A stretch of DNA of 11,783 nucleotides from Coriobacteriia bacterium (GTDB lineage Bacteria > Actinomycetota > Coriobacteriia > Coriobacteriales > UBA8131): the NCBI GenBank assembly GCA_009779015.1, contig WRFC01000015.1:1-11783 (forward strand), in the 5' to 3' direction. Each line of letters opens with the position of its first letter. Position 1 is the first letter of the stretch. The notes beneath the pieces are model-generated. The model had not been told where the DNA came from and did not search any database. It saw only the letters and a list, made by a program, of their open reading frames with translations. A program made the position numbers and the translations under genes. Shown here in pieces: positions 6,364 through 11,783 of the stretch.

Positions 6364-7341
6364 ATGGATAGCTGGACAGCAGGGCTCAGCCTCGAAGAGC
6401 TGAAAGACATCGCCACGCAGATCCGTTGCGACATCATCGAGATGACGACAGCCGCAGGGAGCGGACACCCGGGCGGCTCGCTTTCGGCCACGGATATTCT
6501 GACGGCCCTTTATTTTGGCGGTATTATCTGCCACGACCCCAAAAACCCAAATTGGCCCGGTCGCGACCGTTTTGTTCTGAGCAAGGGGCATGTGGCGCCT
6601 GTTCTTTACGCCGCCCTTGCCCGGGCCGGGTACTTTGAGGTCTCGGAGCTGGCCACTTTACGCAAGTTCGGCTCGCGCCTGCAGGGGCACCCCGATCGGC
6701 TGAAACTGCCGGGCGTCGAGGTCTCGGCCGGCTCGCTTGGGCAGGGCCTCTCGGTCTCTTCTGGCCTGGCCTATGCCCTGCGCGCCGATGCTGCGGCCAC
6801 CGGCCAGCAGCCGAACCACGTCTTTACACTATTAGGCGACGGGGAATGCCAGGAGGGGCAGGTCTGGGAGGCCGCGATGTTTGCCGGCAACCAGGGGCTC
6901 TCTAACCTTGTGGCGATCATCGACCGCAACGGCCTGCAGATCGACGGTGCGACCGCCGAGATCAACGACCTGCGGGACCTGGGCCAGAAGTTCGAGTGCT
7001 TTGGCTGGCGCCGCTTTGAGGTCGATGGCCATGACCTGTCTGCCCTGATGGGGCTTTTTACGGCCATTTTGGCCGATCCGACCGACCGTCCGACCTGCGT
7101 TATTGCCCATACCGTGAAAGGCAAGGGCGTCAGCTTTATGGAGAACCAGGCGGCCTGGCACGGCGTTGCCCCGAACGCCGAGCAATGCGCGGCCGCGCTG
7201 GCCGAGCTGCGATCGCCACTGGGGCACCCAGAAGAGCAGGCGCCGGGGCACCCAGAAGGGCAGCCACTGGGGCGCCCGGAAGAGCAGGCGCCGGGGCACC
7301 CAGAAGAGCAGGCGCCGGGGCAGCAGGAGGGGCAAAGATGA
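6364..7341 (+). CDS. Transketolase N-terminal (thiamine-diphosphate-binding) subunit
   Basis: A 325-residue N-terminal half of a split transketolase. With the next gene it should transfer two-carbon ketol units between sugar phosphates in the non-oxidative pentose phosphate pathway. Conserved points visible are SGHPGGS (His35), SKGH (residues 73-76) and the diphosphate/Mg motif GDGECQEG (from residue 158), with its Asn at 189 in DRNGLQIDG. The conserved part ends near residue 285. The remaining 40 residues are a tail of 8-residue units (GHPEEQAP and variants), which I do not recall from other transketolases. CAGGA (6352-6356) is 7 nt before the ATG. The stop overlaps the start of the C-terminal subunit (ATGA), so 1:1 coupled synthesis is likely. 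Confidence 0.95.
   Translation: MDSWTAGLSLEELKDIATQIRCDIIEMTTAAGSGHPGGSLSATDILTALYFGGIICHDPKNPNWPGRDRFVLSKGHVAPVLYAALARAGYFEVSELATLRKFGSRLQGHPDRLKLPGVEVSAGSLGQGLSVSSGLAYALRADAAATGQQPNHVFTLLGDGECQEGQVWEAAMFAGNQGLSNLVAIIDRNGLQIDGATAEINDLRDLGQKFECFGWRRFEVDGHDLSALMGLFTAILADPTDRPTCVIAHTVKGKGVSFMENQAAWHGVAPNAEQCAAALAELRSPLGHPEEQAPGHPEGQPLGRPEEQAPGHPEEQAPGQQEGQR
7221..7340 (+). repeat. 24-nt tandem repeat: four units plus a degenerate fifth
   Basis: Units start at 7221, 7245, 7269, 7293 and 7317, each beginning ggggc. Units 1 and 4 are identical over 24 nt (ggggcacccagaagagcagg then cgcc). Units 2 and 3 differ at a few positions. The fifth is degenerate and contains the AGGAGG ribosome binding site and ATG of the next gene. 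Each unit encodes 8 residues (GHPEEQAP type) at the end of the transketolase N subunit. The period keeps the frame whatever the copy number. Confidence 0.9.
7325..7330 (+). promoter_or_regulatory. Shine-Dalgarno of the transketolase C subunit, inside the repeat
   Basis: A full AGGAGG lies 7 nt before ATG 7338 and decides the start. The open frame extends upstream to 7185, but that upstream part is only the repeat and the end of the N-subunit gene read in another frame. Confidence 0.85.
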
Positions 7342-8318
7342 GCGACTCAAAAGCCACGCGGGCGGCCTACGGCGAGACCTTGGTCGAGCTTTTAAACGAA
7401 GGCCTCGATGTCTATGCCGTCGATGCCGACCTCTCGGGCTCGACGACCACCAGCAAGCTGGCTGCTGCCGACCCGCGCCGGCATATCAACGTGGGCATTG
7501 CCGAGCAGAACATGATCGGCGTGGCGGCCGGCCTGGCCTTGGCCGGCAAGGTCGCTTTTACAGGCTCTTTTGCGATCTTTGGCACCGGCCGTGTCTATGA
7601 CCAGATCCGCAATACCGTCTGCTATGTCAACCTCGACGTCAAGATCGCCCCGACCCATGCCGGTATCAGCGTGGGGCCAGACGGCGGCAGCCACCAGATG
7701 GTCGAAGACATCGCCCTGATGCGGGTTCTGCCGAACATGCGCGTCTTGGTGCCGGCCGACTACCAGGCCACAAAGTCGTTGCTGAGGCTGGCCGCCCAGA
7801 CCCCCGGGCCGTTCTACATCCGCATGGGGCGCGCGCCGGTCCCCGCCACCTATGGCCACGAAAGCGACTTTCAGGTCGGCGGGTCGCACCTCTTGCGTGC
7901 CCCTGAGGCTGGCCGGTCGGCCGCAGTGACGATCGTTGCCACGGGCTACGAGGTGCATTTGGCCCTAGAGGCGGCCAAGCAGCTGGCGGCCAGCGGCATC
8001 GAGGCCGAGGTCATCGACGCCTATTCGATCAAGCCCTTGGACAGTCAGGCGATAATTCAGTCAGCCCGCCGCACCGGCGCCGTGGTGACGGCCGAAGAGC
8101 ACTCTGTGATCGGCGGCCTGGGCTCTGCGGTCAGCGAGCTCTTGGCCGAGAACCCGGGCATTTTGACCCGGCCGCTGAGGCGGGTCGGCGTCAACGACAG
8201 GTTTGGGACGTCGGGCGAAGCCGATGAGCTGATTACTTCGTACGGGCTTGATGCACAGGCAATTTACACGGTTGTGCTAGAATTGGTTAAAAGTCAGAGC
8301 CTCGGTCAGGGCAAATAG
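7338..8318 (+). CDS. Transketolase C-terminal (pyrimidine-binding) subunit
   Basis: A 326-residue partner of the preceding gene. Residues 1-160 are the pyrimidine-binding domain: HINVGIAEQNM carries the conserved Glu (residue 56) that activates thiamine diphosphate, followed by AAGLALAGKVAFTGSFAIF and THAGISVGPDGGSHQ. Residues about 190-326 are the C-terminal transketolase domain (VTIVATGYEVHLALEAA, IDAYSIKPLD, TAEEHSVIGGLGSAVSELL and a VGVNDRFGTSG segment). The length matches split transketolase C subunits. The start ATG 7338 overlaps the N-subunit stop and has a perfect Shine-Dalgarno. DXS and the E1-beta subunits of 2-oxoacid dehydrogenases are related alternatives, but the paired N half and the RFGTSG ending favour transketolase. 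It ends in TAG. Confidence 0.94.
   Translation: MSDSKATRAAYGETLVELLNEGLDVYAVDADLSGSTTTSKLAAADPRRHINVGIAEQNMIGVAAGLALAGKVAFTGSFAIFGTGRVYDQIRNTVCYVNLDVKIAPTHAGISVGPDGGSHQMVEDIALMRVLPNMRVLVPADYQATKSLLRLAAQTPGPFYIRMGRAPVPATYGHESDFQVGGSHLLRAPEAGRSAAVTIVATGYEVHLALEAAKQLAASGIEAEVIDAYSIKPLDSQAIIQSARRTGAVVTAEEHSVIGGLGSAVSELLAENPGILTRPLRRVGVNDRFGTSGEADELITSYGLDAQAIYTVVLELVKSQSLGQGK
8276..8283 (+). promoter_or_regulatory. Possible extended -10 promoter for ftsE-ftsX
   Basis: TGCTAGAAT (8275-8283) fits an extended -10 element (TG, one base, then TAGAAT, five of six matches to TATAAT). It lies in the last codons of the transketolase C gene in an AT-richer stretch. No good -35 lies 16-18 nt upstream, but extended -10 promoters can work without one. 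Transcription would start near 8290 and give a leader of about 80 nt to ATG 8370 or 130 nt to GTG 8419. Confidence 0.35.
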
Positions 8319-8360
8319 AGCAGTTCTGGACAGTACGCCCTTTGACTAAAAGCGTTGAGG

Positions 8361-8384
8361 TGGAGAAACATGGGTGTTTCTCCA
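8361..8384 (+). promoter_or_regulatory. Perfect 10-bp hairpin over a strong RBS and ATG, upstream of ftsE
   Basis: TGGAGAAACA (8361-8370) pairs perfectly with TGTTTCTCCA (8375-8384) around the loop TGGG (8371-8374). The left arm includes the end of a strong Shine-Dalgarno (GAGGTG 8357-8362, then GGAG 8362-8365). ATG 8370-8372 spans the stem-loop junction. No U-run follows, so it is not an intrinsic terminator. As RNA it could block ribosome loading on the ATG. Confidence 0.6.
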
Positions 8385-8429
8385 ATACGGCAGCGAGAAT
8401 TTTTTGAATGGAGACCGTGTGACCTCTGA
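8370..8429 (+). CDS. Possible 19-residue leader ORF overlapping the ftsE start
   Basis: ATG 8370 has the better placed Shine-Dalgarno here (GAGGTG 8357-8362, 7 nt spacing) and opens a 19-codon frame, MGVSPIRQREFFEWRPCDL, stopping at TGA 8427-8429. It overlaps the proposed ftsE start (GTG 8419) by 11 nt in another frame, an arrangement suited to translational coupling. It contains a T6 run (8400-8405). Losing one T there would fuse this ORF in frame to ftsE, so an alternative is that ATG 8370 is the real ftsE start and the frame break is a sequencing error or a slippage site. Confidence 0.35.
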   Translation: MGVSPIRQREFFEWRPCDL

Positions 8430-9696
8430 AGAAGATAATACATCACAGCTTATCAACGAGCTGCTTGCGCAACCAGGCAGGCCGACGCCTGATCAGGCCA
8501 GTGCCCTCACAAATACCCAAAACCCAGCTATCCAGGTCCCGACATCTTCTGTGACCAGCCTGTACGCTGCTGCGGGTCCAGAAGCCGGTGCTGACCCGGG
8601 CGCTCTGCAACAAGACGTCGACCTCCAACGCCAGGCGCAAAACGAGTTGGCCTACGCTGTCGACTCGGCCTCCGATGCGGTCATGCGGGCAAACGCTGCC
8701 GTTCAAGAGGCCTCGATTGCCACCGGCCTGGACGGTGCTGCTGCCGGCCATGCCGCAAATGCTTTTGCTGGCGCAGGCGCGCCCGGCCTGGTGCCCGGTG
8801 TTCTGGGCGGGCAACAGCCCACAGCCAGCCCGGCCGCCTATCAGTCTAACGCCCTGGCCGACCCGGCCGCCGCTGCCTACCCGGCCGCTGCCTCCCACCC
8901 GGCCGCCGCCAGTCCGCTGGCGGACCCCAACCATCAGGCCACCGTCCCGGCTACCGGCCCAGGCAGCCCGGCCACCGCCTCAGGCAAGCCGCATGGCAAG
9001 CCCGTGATCCTCTTCGACCGGGTCTCCAAAGTCTACCCGGCACAGCCGAACAAGCCGGCCTTGGCCAACATCACCATCCAGGTGCATCCCGGCGAGTTCG
9101 TCTTTCTGGTCGGCCATTCTGGCTCGGGCAAATCGACCTTCATCCGCCTCATCAACCACGAGATCAAGCTGACCACCGGCAAGATCGTGGTGGCCGGCGA
9201 GGACCTCGTGCGCATCCGCAATTGGCGCATCCCATACCTCCGCCGCAACATCGGCTGTGTCTTTCAAGACTACAAGCTCTTGCCCAACAAGACGGCTTTT
9301 GAGAACGTCGCCTTTGCCCTTGAGGTGATCGGCAAGTCGCGCCACATCATCCGCACACAGGTCCCCGAGGTCTTACGCCTGGTCGGTTTAGAGGATAAGA
9401 TCACCAAGCTGCCCGACCAGCTCTCGGGCGGCGAGCAGCAACGTGTCTCGATCGCCCGCGCCATCGTCAACCGCCCGCCGCTTTTGATCTGCGACGAGCC
9501 GACCGGCAATCTTGACCCCCAGACCTCGCTGGGCATCATGCGCCTGCTTGACCGCATCAACCGCACCGGCACCACAGTGCTGGTGGCCACGCATGACCGC
9601 GAGATGGTCGACTCGCTGCGCAAGCGGGTGATCGCCTTAGAGAACGGCTATCTTGTCCGCGACCAGGACAGGGGGGTGTACGGCCTCGATGCGTAG
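8419..9696 (+). CDS. ftsE: Cell division ABC transporter ATPase FtsE, with long N-terminal extension
   Basis: A 425-residue protein with a complete C-terminal FtsE ATPase: start VILFDRVSKVYP (from residue 196), Walker A GHSGSGKST (232-240), Q-loop in GCVFQDYKLLPNKTAFENV, signature LSGGEQQR (from 335), Walker B LLICDEPTGNLD (from 355) and H-loop His392 in VATHDRE. FtsE works with FtsX at the septum, driving peptidoglycan hydrolase activation. Ordinary FtsE is about 220-230 residues. The extra 195 residues hold a predicted helical stretch (about residues 70-110) and an Ala/Pro-rich linker (about 130-190). GTG 8419 has GGAG 5 nt upstream. Other in-frame starts are GTG 8374, sharing the strong RBS at 8357-8365, and GTG 9004, which would give a normal 230-residue FtsE but lacks a clear RBS. 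The upstream segment has coding-like third positions, so I think it is translated. The stop overlaps the ftsX start region. Confidence 0.93.
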   Translation: MTSEEDNTSQLINELLAQPGRPTPDQASALTNTQNPAIQVPTSSVTSLYAAAGPEAGADPGALQQDVDLQRQAQNELAYAVDSASDAVMRANAAVQEASIATGLDGAAAGHAANAFAGAGAPGLVPGVLGGQQPTASPAAYQSNALADPAAAAYPAAASHPAAASPLADPNHQATVPATGPGSPATASGKPHGKPVILFDRVSKVYPAQPNKPALANITIQVHPGEFVFLVGHSGSGKSTFIRLINHEIKLTTGKIVVAGEDLVRIRNWRIPYLRRNIGCVFQDYKLLPNKTAFENVAFALEVIGKSRHIIRTQVPEVLRLVGLEDKITKLPDQLSGGEQQRVSIARAIVNRPPLLICDEPTGNLDPQTSLGIMRLLDRINRTGTTVLVATHDREMVDSLRKRVIALENGYLVRDQDRGVYGLDA

Positions 9697-10594
9697 TTTC
9701 GTCTATTTTTTGCGGGAGGCCTTCTCGGGCTTCAAAAAGAACTTCTCCACCGTCATTGGCGCCATCGTGACGATCTTCCTCTCGCTTTTGGTGATCGGCA
9801 TCTTCATGATCGTGACCTTGGTCATCAACCAGATGGTCTCATCGGTCGAAAGCCAGGTCTCGATCACGATCTTCTTAAGCGACACGGCCAGCGACGACGA
9901 CGTCACGGCCTTTAGAAACGAGGTCGCTGCCATTGCCGGGGTCAGCGGCGTTGACTATGTCTCTAAAGACCAGGCCCTCGAACGCTTGAAAGAGACCGCC
10001 GACCCGGCCTATATCGCGCAGCTGGACGGCAACCCGCTGCCCGCCTCGTTTGAGATCACGCTGAGCAACCCCGAGGATGTCCAGTCGATCGCCGACCAGG
10101 TGACGGCCTTAGACCTTTTTCCCAAGGTCATTGACAGTCCTGACAACCCGACCAGCTCGGTCCGCTACGGCCAAGATATCGTCAACAAGCTCTTCAGCAT
10201 CTCCAACGCTATCCGCTTCACCTGCTTGGGGCTGGTCTTGCTGCTGCTCTTTGTGGCCCTCATCTTCATCAACAACACGATCCGCCTGGCCATCTTTGCG
10301 CGGCGCAAAGAGATCGCCATCATGCGCCTGGTCGGGGCATCCAACGGTTTTATCCGCGGGCCGTTCTTGATGGAAGGCATCCTCCAGGCCCTGATCGGCT
10401 CGGCCTTGGCGATCATCACGATCGTCTTTACGGTCAACGCCCTGTCCAGCGGCCTCCAGGCCAATATCCCCTGGCTGGGCCTCAGTTTTGCCGCCATGCC
10501 GCTCAAATGGGTGTACCTGATCTTGCTGGTCGCCGGTCTGGTGATCGGCCTCTTTGGGTCGGCTTGGGCGTTGCGCCGGTACTTAAAGGTCTAG
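9689..10594 (+). CDS. ftsX: Cell division protein FtsX
   Basis: A 301-residue membrane partner of FtsE. One transmembrane helix lies at about residues 22-46 (VIGAIVTIFLSLLVIGIFMI). An extracytoplasmic domain follows at about 50-170 (ISVTIFLSD-type start, EITLSNPEDVQSIADQV), and three more helices lie near 177-198, 229-250 and 274-295. This is the FtsX/MacB-type permease topology. The segment ARRKEIAIMRLVGASNGFIRGPFLMEG, between helices 2 and 3, is the cytoplasmic loop typical of the family. The large domain outside normally contacts a peptidoglycan hydrolase or its activator; none is encoded in this window. ATG 9689 lies inside the last codons of ftsE (stop 9694-9696). The G-rich tract at 9670-9676 is 12 nt upstream, so coupling to ftsE translation probably helps initiation. 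An in-frame extension to 9653 exists but overlaps ftsE more. Confidence 0.96.
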   Translation: MRSFVYFLREAFSGFKKNFSTVIGAIVTIFLSLLVIGIFMIVTLVINQMVSSVESQVSITIFLSDTASDDDVTAFRNEVAAIAGVSGVDYVSKDQALERLKETADPAYIAQLDGNPLPASFEITLSNPEDVQSIADQVTALDLFPKVIDSPDNPTSSVRYGQDIVNKLFSISNAIRFTCLGLVLLLLFVALIFINNTIRLAIFARRKEIAIMRLVGASNGFIRGPFLMEGILQALIGSALAIITIVFTVNALSSGLQANIPWLGLSFAAMPLKWVYLILLVAGLVIGLFGSAWALRRYLKV

Positions 10595-10606
10595 GGTAAA
10601 GGTCTC

Positions 10607-10613
10607 AGGGAGG
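10607..10613 (+). promoter_or_regulatory. Shine-Dalgarno of ctpA
   Basis: AGGGAGG lies 4 nt before ATG 10618 in the 23-nt gap after ftsX. It fixes the start and suggests independent loading of ribosomes on this gene within the same transcript. Confidence 0.75.
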
Positions 10614-10617
10614 TCTT

Positions 10618-11783
10618 ATGGCCAATCCGTCTTCTCGCCGGCAACGGCCGGTCTTGCTGGCGGTTATCTTCTCCGTCATCTTTGTGTTATTGCTTGCCGC
10701 CAGCTTCGTGCTGGGCAACCTCTCGTCTTGGTCGGGCACGCTGGACGTCGCCCGCCTCGTCGGCTTGCCCGACCTCCAGGCCGAGCGCTCTACCGGGACG
10801 GTCGGGCAGACGGCCAACTCAGACGAGCCGGGCAGCCTCGACCAGTTTACGGCGCGCCTGAACGAGGTCGCCGCGATCTTAAACAGCGACGCCCTCCATG
10901 TCTTTACCCAGTCCGAGCTGGACACGGCGACCAAGACAGCGATCGATGGCCTGCTGGCGGTGAGCAGCGATAAGTACGCCCAGTACTTCACGCCCTCCGA
11001 ATACGCCGATTACGAGTCGTCCGCCAACTCCCAGTTCGTGGGCATCGGGATCCAGGTCCAGAGCGACAGCAACGGGGTGCCGATGGTCGTGCGGGTGTTT
11101 CCCAATTCGCCCGCCGCCGAGCAAGGCGTCGAGTCGGGCGACCTGATCATCGCCATCGATGGCGTGCGCCAAGACTGGACCGTCGAAGACGCCGTGAACA
11201 CGATCAAGCGCGACCCGGGCCAATCTGTGACTATCATCTGGCAGCGCTCGGGAGAAGAGCGCACGACCACGATGGCCGTCAGGCAGGTCACGATCCCGAC
11301 GGTCACGACCCAGCTTCTAGAGTATCAGGGCCACCAGGTCGGCTACATCTACCTCTCGCAGTTCTCGCCCAACTCGGCGGCCGAGATGCGCACGGCCATC
11401 AACGACCTGACCAGCCAGGGCGCCGAGTCTTTTATCCTCGACCTGCGCGATAACCCAGGCGGCCTCTTGGACCAGGCAGTGGCCATCACCTCGCTCTTCG
11501 TCGCCCAAGGCGATGTCGTCCAGATCGTTGAGAACAGCGGCACTACGGTCAAGAAGGTGACCGGCCAGCCGCTGACCGATAAAAGCCTGGTGGTGCTGAT
11601 CAACGGCGCCTCGGCCTCGGCCGCCGAGCTGACGACCGCTGCCCTCCAAGAGAACGGGCGGGCGACCGTGATTGGCGAGCAGAGCTATGGCAAAGGCACC
11701 GTCCAGGCCATCCAGCCGCTCAGCTTTGGCGGCGCGATCAAGTACACGATCGCCCACTACCTCGGCCCCGATGGCACCTCCAT
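10618..11783 (+). CDS. ctpA: S41 family carboxy-terminal processing protease (partial, 3' end outside window)
   Basis: 388 codons are visible and the C terminus is missing. A basic start (MANPSSRRQRP) is followed by one transmembrane helix (about residues 12-33), which anchors the enzyme with its body outside. A PDZ domain follows at about residues 139-220 (FVGIGIQV, then VFPNSPAAEQGVESGDLIIAIDG). The S41 protease core then carries LDLRDNPGGLL, the nucleophile Ser334 in NGASASAAE and the general base Lys359 in SYGKGTVQ. The Ser-Lys spacing of 25 equals that of E. coli Prc. Such proteases trim or degrade envelope proteins at their C termini. Next to ftsEX it may process a cell-wall enzyme or its regulator, which is inference. 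The motif set is complete, so I expect an active enzyme. Confidence 0.95.
   Translation, partial: MANPSSRRQRPVLLAVIFSVIFVLLLAASFVLGNLSSWSGTLDVARLVGLPDLQAERSTGTVGQTANSDEPGSLDQFTARLNEVAAILNSDALHVFTQSELDTATKTAIDGLLAVSSDKYAQYFTPSEYADYESSANSQFVGIGIQVQSDSNGVPMVVRVFPNSPAAEQGVESGDLIIAIDGVRQDWTVEDAVNTIKRDPGQSVTIIWQRSGEERTTTMAVRQVTIPTVTTQLLEYQGHQVGYIYLSQFSPNSAAEMRTAINDLTSQGAESFILDLRDNPGGLLDQAVAITSLFVAQGDVVQIVENSGTTVKKVTGQPLTDKSLVVLINGASASAAELTTAALQENGRATVIGEQSYGKGTVQAIQPLSFGGAIKYTIAHYLGPDGTS

Noticed and set aside
7185..7337. 51-codon N-terminal extension of the transketolase C subunit
   Set aside because: It is the 24-nt repeat and the end of the N-subunit gene read in another frame; ATG 7338 with AGGAGG fits both the family start and ATGA coupling.
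8361..8384. Hairpin as an intrinsic terminator between tktC and ftsE
   Set aside because: No run of T follows the stem and the stem is not GC-rich at its base; its position over an RBS and ATG suggests a translational role instead.
8443..8934. Minus-strand 163-codon frame opposite the FtsE extension
   Set aside because: I considered whether this strand, not the FtsE extension, is coding. The plus strand shows GC-rich third positions in the ftsE frame and runs unbroken into the ATPase; the minus frame has no RBS or domain.
10583..10606. Direct repeat AAAGGTCT at the ftsX end
   Set aside because: Two 8-nt copies 13 nt apart in a short gap are too little to support a functional element.

Overview
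This GC-rich window carries a dense run of housekeeping genes on the + strand plus a short divergent pair of unrecognised genes on the - strand at the left edge. It looks like an actinobacterium, most probably class Coriobacteriia. The reasons are the order secA - prfB - two-gene transketolase - ftsE - ftsX - carboxy-terminal protease, the actinobacterial character of the release factor 2 sequence, and the GC-rich third codon positions. The class-level assignment is inference from remembered gene order and cannot be confirmed here.

Layout. Positions 1-872 (- strand) hold a ribbon-helix-helix protein gene (872-660), then a coiled-coil protein of unknown function that leaves the window at position 1. 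Positions 873-1007 are an AT-rich divergent promoter region with overlapping palindromes. Positions 1008-2393 encode a SARP/BTAD-type transcriptional regulator with a Pro-Ala-Ala repeat linker. Positions 2462-5224 are secA, coupled by an ATGA overlap to prfB (5221-6360), which is followed after 3 nt by the N-terminal transketolase subunit (6364-7341). That gene overlaps the C-terminal subunit (7338-8318) by ATGA. A 55-100 nt leader then precedes ftsE (start taken as GTG 8419). The leader holds a perfect 10-bp hairpin and a possible 19-codon ORF. ftsE overlaps ftsX (9689-10594), and the S41 protease gene ctpA starts at 10618 and leaves the window at the right edge.

How the genes work together. 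SecA powers Sec export and RF2 terminates translation. The split transketolase serves the non-oxidative pentose phosphate pathway. FtsE/FtsX form the ABC-type complex that controls septal peptidoglycan hydrolysis, and a membrane-anchored S41 protease next to them fits envelope maturation. Overlaps and short gaps suggest translational coupling from secA to tktC, and again from ftsE to ftsX. ftsE probably also has its own promoter and leader control.

Most interesting signals: (1) the hairpin, short ORF and T6 run around the ftsE start; (2) an FtsE with a roughly 195-residue N-terminal extension and an internal GTG that would give a normal-length FtsE; (3) an RF2 whose stop-codon tripeptide is Ser-Pro-Thr instead of Ser-Pro-Phe; (4) a 24-nt repeat forming the tail of the transketolase N subunit and running into the ribosome binding site of its partner; (5) complete absence of CTG before Glu codons in 34 Leu-Glu pairs; (6) the unrecognised ribbon-helix-helix plus coiled-coil pair. 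I saw no CRISPR array, insertion sequence, rRNA or tRNA, and no convincing rho-independent terminator.
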